Below, piece after piece: positions 62,696 through 64,000 of a DNA stretch of 64,000 bases. The stretch is from Hyphomonas sp. (lineage in GTDB: Bacteria > Pseudomonadota > Alphaproteobacteria > Caulobacterales > Hyphomonadaceae). Positions within the stretch are counted from its first letter, which is position 1. Every line of letters begins with the position of its first letter. A program made the translations under genes and the position numbers. The stretch is taken from NCBI RefSeq assembly GCF_017792385.1, contig NZ_CP051230.1:1116001-1180000 (forward strand), in the 5' to 3' direction. Below the pieces are notes generated by a model. The model did no database searches. It saw only the letters and a program-made list of their open reading frames with translations, and had not been told where the DNA came from.

Positions 62696-63496
62696 ATGCA
62701 GCAGGCGAACGACTTTCTGGAAGAAACGCGCGCACTGGCGGACGTGATCGCGCCGCTCTCAGATGAAGACTACCTTCAGAAAACGGCGTTCAAGGCCTGG
62801 ACCATCGACATGGTGCTGCGCCATTTGCATTTCTGGAACATGGCGGCGCTCCTTTCCGTCACGGATGAATTTGCGTTCGACACGCTCGTCATGGGCCTGA
62901 CGGATGCATTGCGTGCCGGTTCCCTGCCCGATCACGAGAAAGCCTATCTGGATGGCCTGTCCGGCCGGGCGCTGCGCGACGCCTGGCTGATCAAGGCTGG
63001 CGAGACAGCAGACGTTTTTGCGGGTATTGATCCGTCCCGCAGGCTGAAATGGGTTGGCCCGAGCATGAGTGCGCGCTCATCCATCACGGCCCGCCTGATG
63101 GAAACCTGGGCGCACGGTCAGGAGGTCTACGACCAGCTCGGCTCTGTTCGCTTGAACAAGGACCGGATCCGGAACATCGTCGTGCTGGGCGTGAACACCT
63201 ATGGCTGGACGTTTTCGAACCGGAAACAGCCGGTGCCGGAACCAATGCCTTACCTGGTACTGACATCGCCCTCGGGTGAAATCTGGACCTATGGGGAAGA
63301 CCAGGCCGACAATCGAATCGAAGGGGCCGCCGAGGAATTCTGCCAGGTGGTCACACAGGTTCGGAATGTAGCGGACACCCGGCTCACCGTTCTGGGCGCG
63401 AATGCCACGTCCTGGATGGAGCAGGCCCAATGTTTCGCCGGCCCGCCGCAACCGCCTCCGGCACCGGGCACGCGCCGTATCCGCGAGCGCTTCTAG
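62696..63496 (+). CDS. TIGR03084-type DinB-superfamily protein
   Basis: A 266-residue protein with the N-terminal LADVIAPLSDEDYLQKTAFKAWTIDMVLRHLHFWNMA segment and MSARSSITARLMETWAHGQEVYDQLG, characteristic of TIGR03084 metal-binding proteins related to maleylpyruvate isomerases. The conserved His (HLHFW; WAHGQ) are metal-ligand candidates. Reaction unknown. Its stop shares CTAG with leuB. Confidence 0.85.
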   Translation: MQQANDFLEETRALADVIAPLSDEDYLQKTAFKAWTIDMVLRHLHFWNMAALLSVTDEFAFDTLVMGLTDALRAGSLPDHEKAYLDGLSGRALRDAWLIKAGETADVFAGIDPSRRLKWVGPSMSARSSITARLMETWAHGQEVYDQLGSVRLNKDRIRNIVVLGVNTYGWTFSNRKQPVPEPMPYLVLTSPSGEIWTYGEDQADNRIEGAAEEFCQVVTQVRNVADTRLTVLGANATSWMEQAQCFAGPPQPPPAPGTRRIRERF

Positions 63497-64000
63497 AGTT
63501 CCGCGACGATCGCGTCCGTCATCTGGCTGGTGGAAAGACCGCCACCAAGATCCCGGGTGCGGGCCCCCTTCTCGAGCGCCTTGCCGACGGCAGCGAACAA
63601 CGCGTCAGCCACTTTCTCACGGCCCAGAGACCAGCGCAGGGCCATTTCCAGCGACAGAATGGCTGCACACGGATTGGCTACACCCTGCCCGGCAATGTCC
63701 GGCGCCGAACCGTGCACCGGTTCATACAGGCCAGGCGTGCCTTCCGCGCCCAGAGACGCCGATGGCAGCATCCCAATCGAACCTGTCAGCATGGCCGCTG
63801 CGTCGGACAGGATGTCTCCAAAAAGATTGTCAGCCAGGATCACGTCGAACTGTTTCGGCGCGCGCACCAGTTCCATCGCGCACGCATCTGCGTACATATG
63901 GCTGAGATCAACACCGGCGCCCAGTTCAGCATGTGCCAAGGTGACTTCCTGTCGCCAGAACAGGCCGGATTCCATGACATTGGACTTCTCGACCGAACAG
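63493..64000 (-). CDS. leuB: 3-isopropylmalate dehydrogenase, C-terminal part (runs off right edge)
   Basis: LeuB oxidises 3-isopropylmalate in leucine synthesis. The minus-strand frame reads CSVEKSNVMESGLFWRQEV from the window edge, then VDLSHMYADACAMELVRAPKQFDVILADNLFGDILSDAAAML, SASLG and HGSAPDIAGQGVANPCA. About 168 C-terminal residues are seen, with the Asp residues that bind Mg (ADNLFGDILSD). The start lies outside the window. Confidence 0.95.
   Translation of the reverse strand, partial: CSVEKSNVMESGLFWRQEVTLAHAELGAGVDLSHMYADACAMELVRAPKQFDVILADNLFGDILSDAAAMLTGSIGMLPSASLGAEGTPGLYEPVHGSAPDIAGQGVANPCAAILSLEMALRWSLGREKVADALFAAVGKALEKGARTRDLGGGLSTSQMTDAIVAEL

Overview
The window is a GC-rich, gene-dense stretch of chromosome from an alphaproteobacterium. 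The conserved gene order fits this: miaB-phoH-ybeY-corC-lnt-HTH gene, rimP-nusA, dapF-mtaB-ftsY with ispZ and ccmABCDG nearby, CobS/CobT, and acnA next to a DUF1223 gene. The mix of ethylmalonyl-CoA pathway enzymes, an N-terminal coiled-coil diguanylate cyclase, a Tat-exported PhoD phosphatase and several small lipoproteins suggests a Caulobacterales/Hyphomonadaceae-type marine heterotroph. That placement is inference. I see no rRNA, tRNA, insertion sequence, prophage or CRISPR array, and no stretch above about 220 bases is without a gene.

Layout. 1-8.1 kb: a minus-strand information-processing and envelope block (miaB, phoH, ybeY, corC, lnt, an HTH regulator, trmB, a cold-shock gene, rimP and the start of nusA). 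8.3-13.9 kb: an AGCS transporter, glyoxalase I, a DNA-alkylation repair protein, a GST-like protein and an SDR. 13.9-21 kb: a two-helix membrane protein of unknown role divergent from mcd (methylsuccinyl-CoA dehydrogenase), then a GH16/metallo-hydrolase lipoprotein pair, hisI, and a divergent CoA-transferase/HMG-CoA lyase-like pair. 21-32 kb: cobT-cobS, an amidohydrolase lipoprotein, rpmB, a DUF3108 protein, rluD, phoD, a degenerate SDR, a DUF465 microprotein and a diguanylate cyclase. 32-39 kb: purE-purK, a creatininase-family enzyme and a four-gene GldA/GldF/GldG/DUF4340 ABC operon. 39-46 kb: DUF1223 protein, acnA, ccmABCDG. 45.5-53.6 kb: a MarR-type regulator with a histone-H1-like tail, NUDIX, ispZ, EamA transporter, D-aminoacylase, ftsY, mtaB. 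53-64 kb: dapF, mch, an ArsC-like protein, mcl2-like lyase, YbjN protein, serine hydrolase, LysE, RarD, asd, two small plus-strand genes and the 3' part of leuB.

How they work together. mcd, mch and the mcl2-like gene belong to the ethylmalonyl-CoA route for assimilating acetyl-CoA, which links to acnA and needs B12 mutases, a possible reason for cobS/cobT. The ccm genes supply cytochrome c maturation. dapF and asd serve lysine/peptidoglycan synthesis, leuB serves leucine synthesis, hisI histidine synthesis, and purEK purine synthesis.

Most of the window is ordinary core genome. The best leads are a MarR-histone-H1-like fusion, a terminator-like hairpin in the rimP leader that duplicates the cold-shock terminator, palindromes beside the ethylmalonyl-CoA genes, a 2TM-beta protein resembling CBASS effectors in architecture only, and convergent gene pairs that repeatedly share the tetranucleotide CTAG as both stop codons. 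I did not find a clear new multi-gene defence or biosynthetic system.
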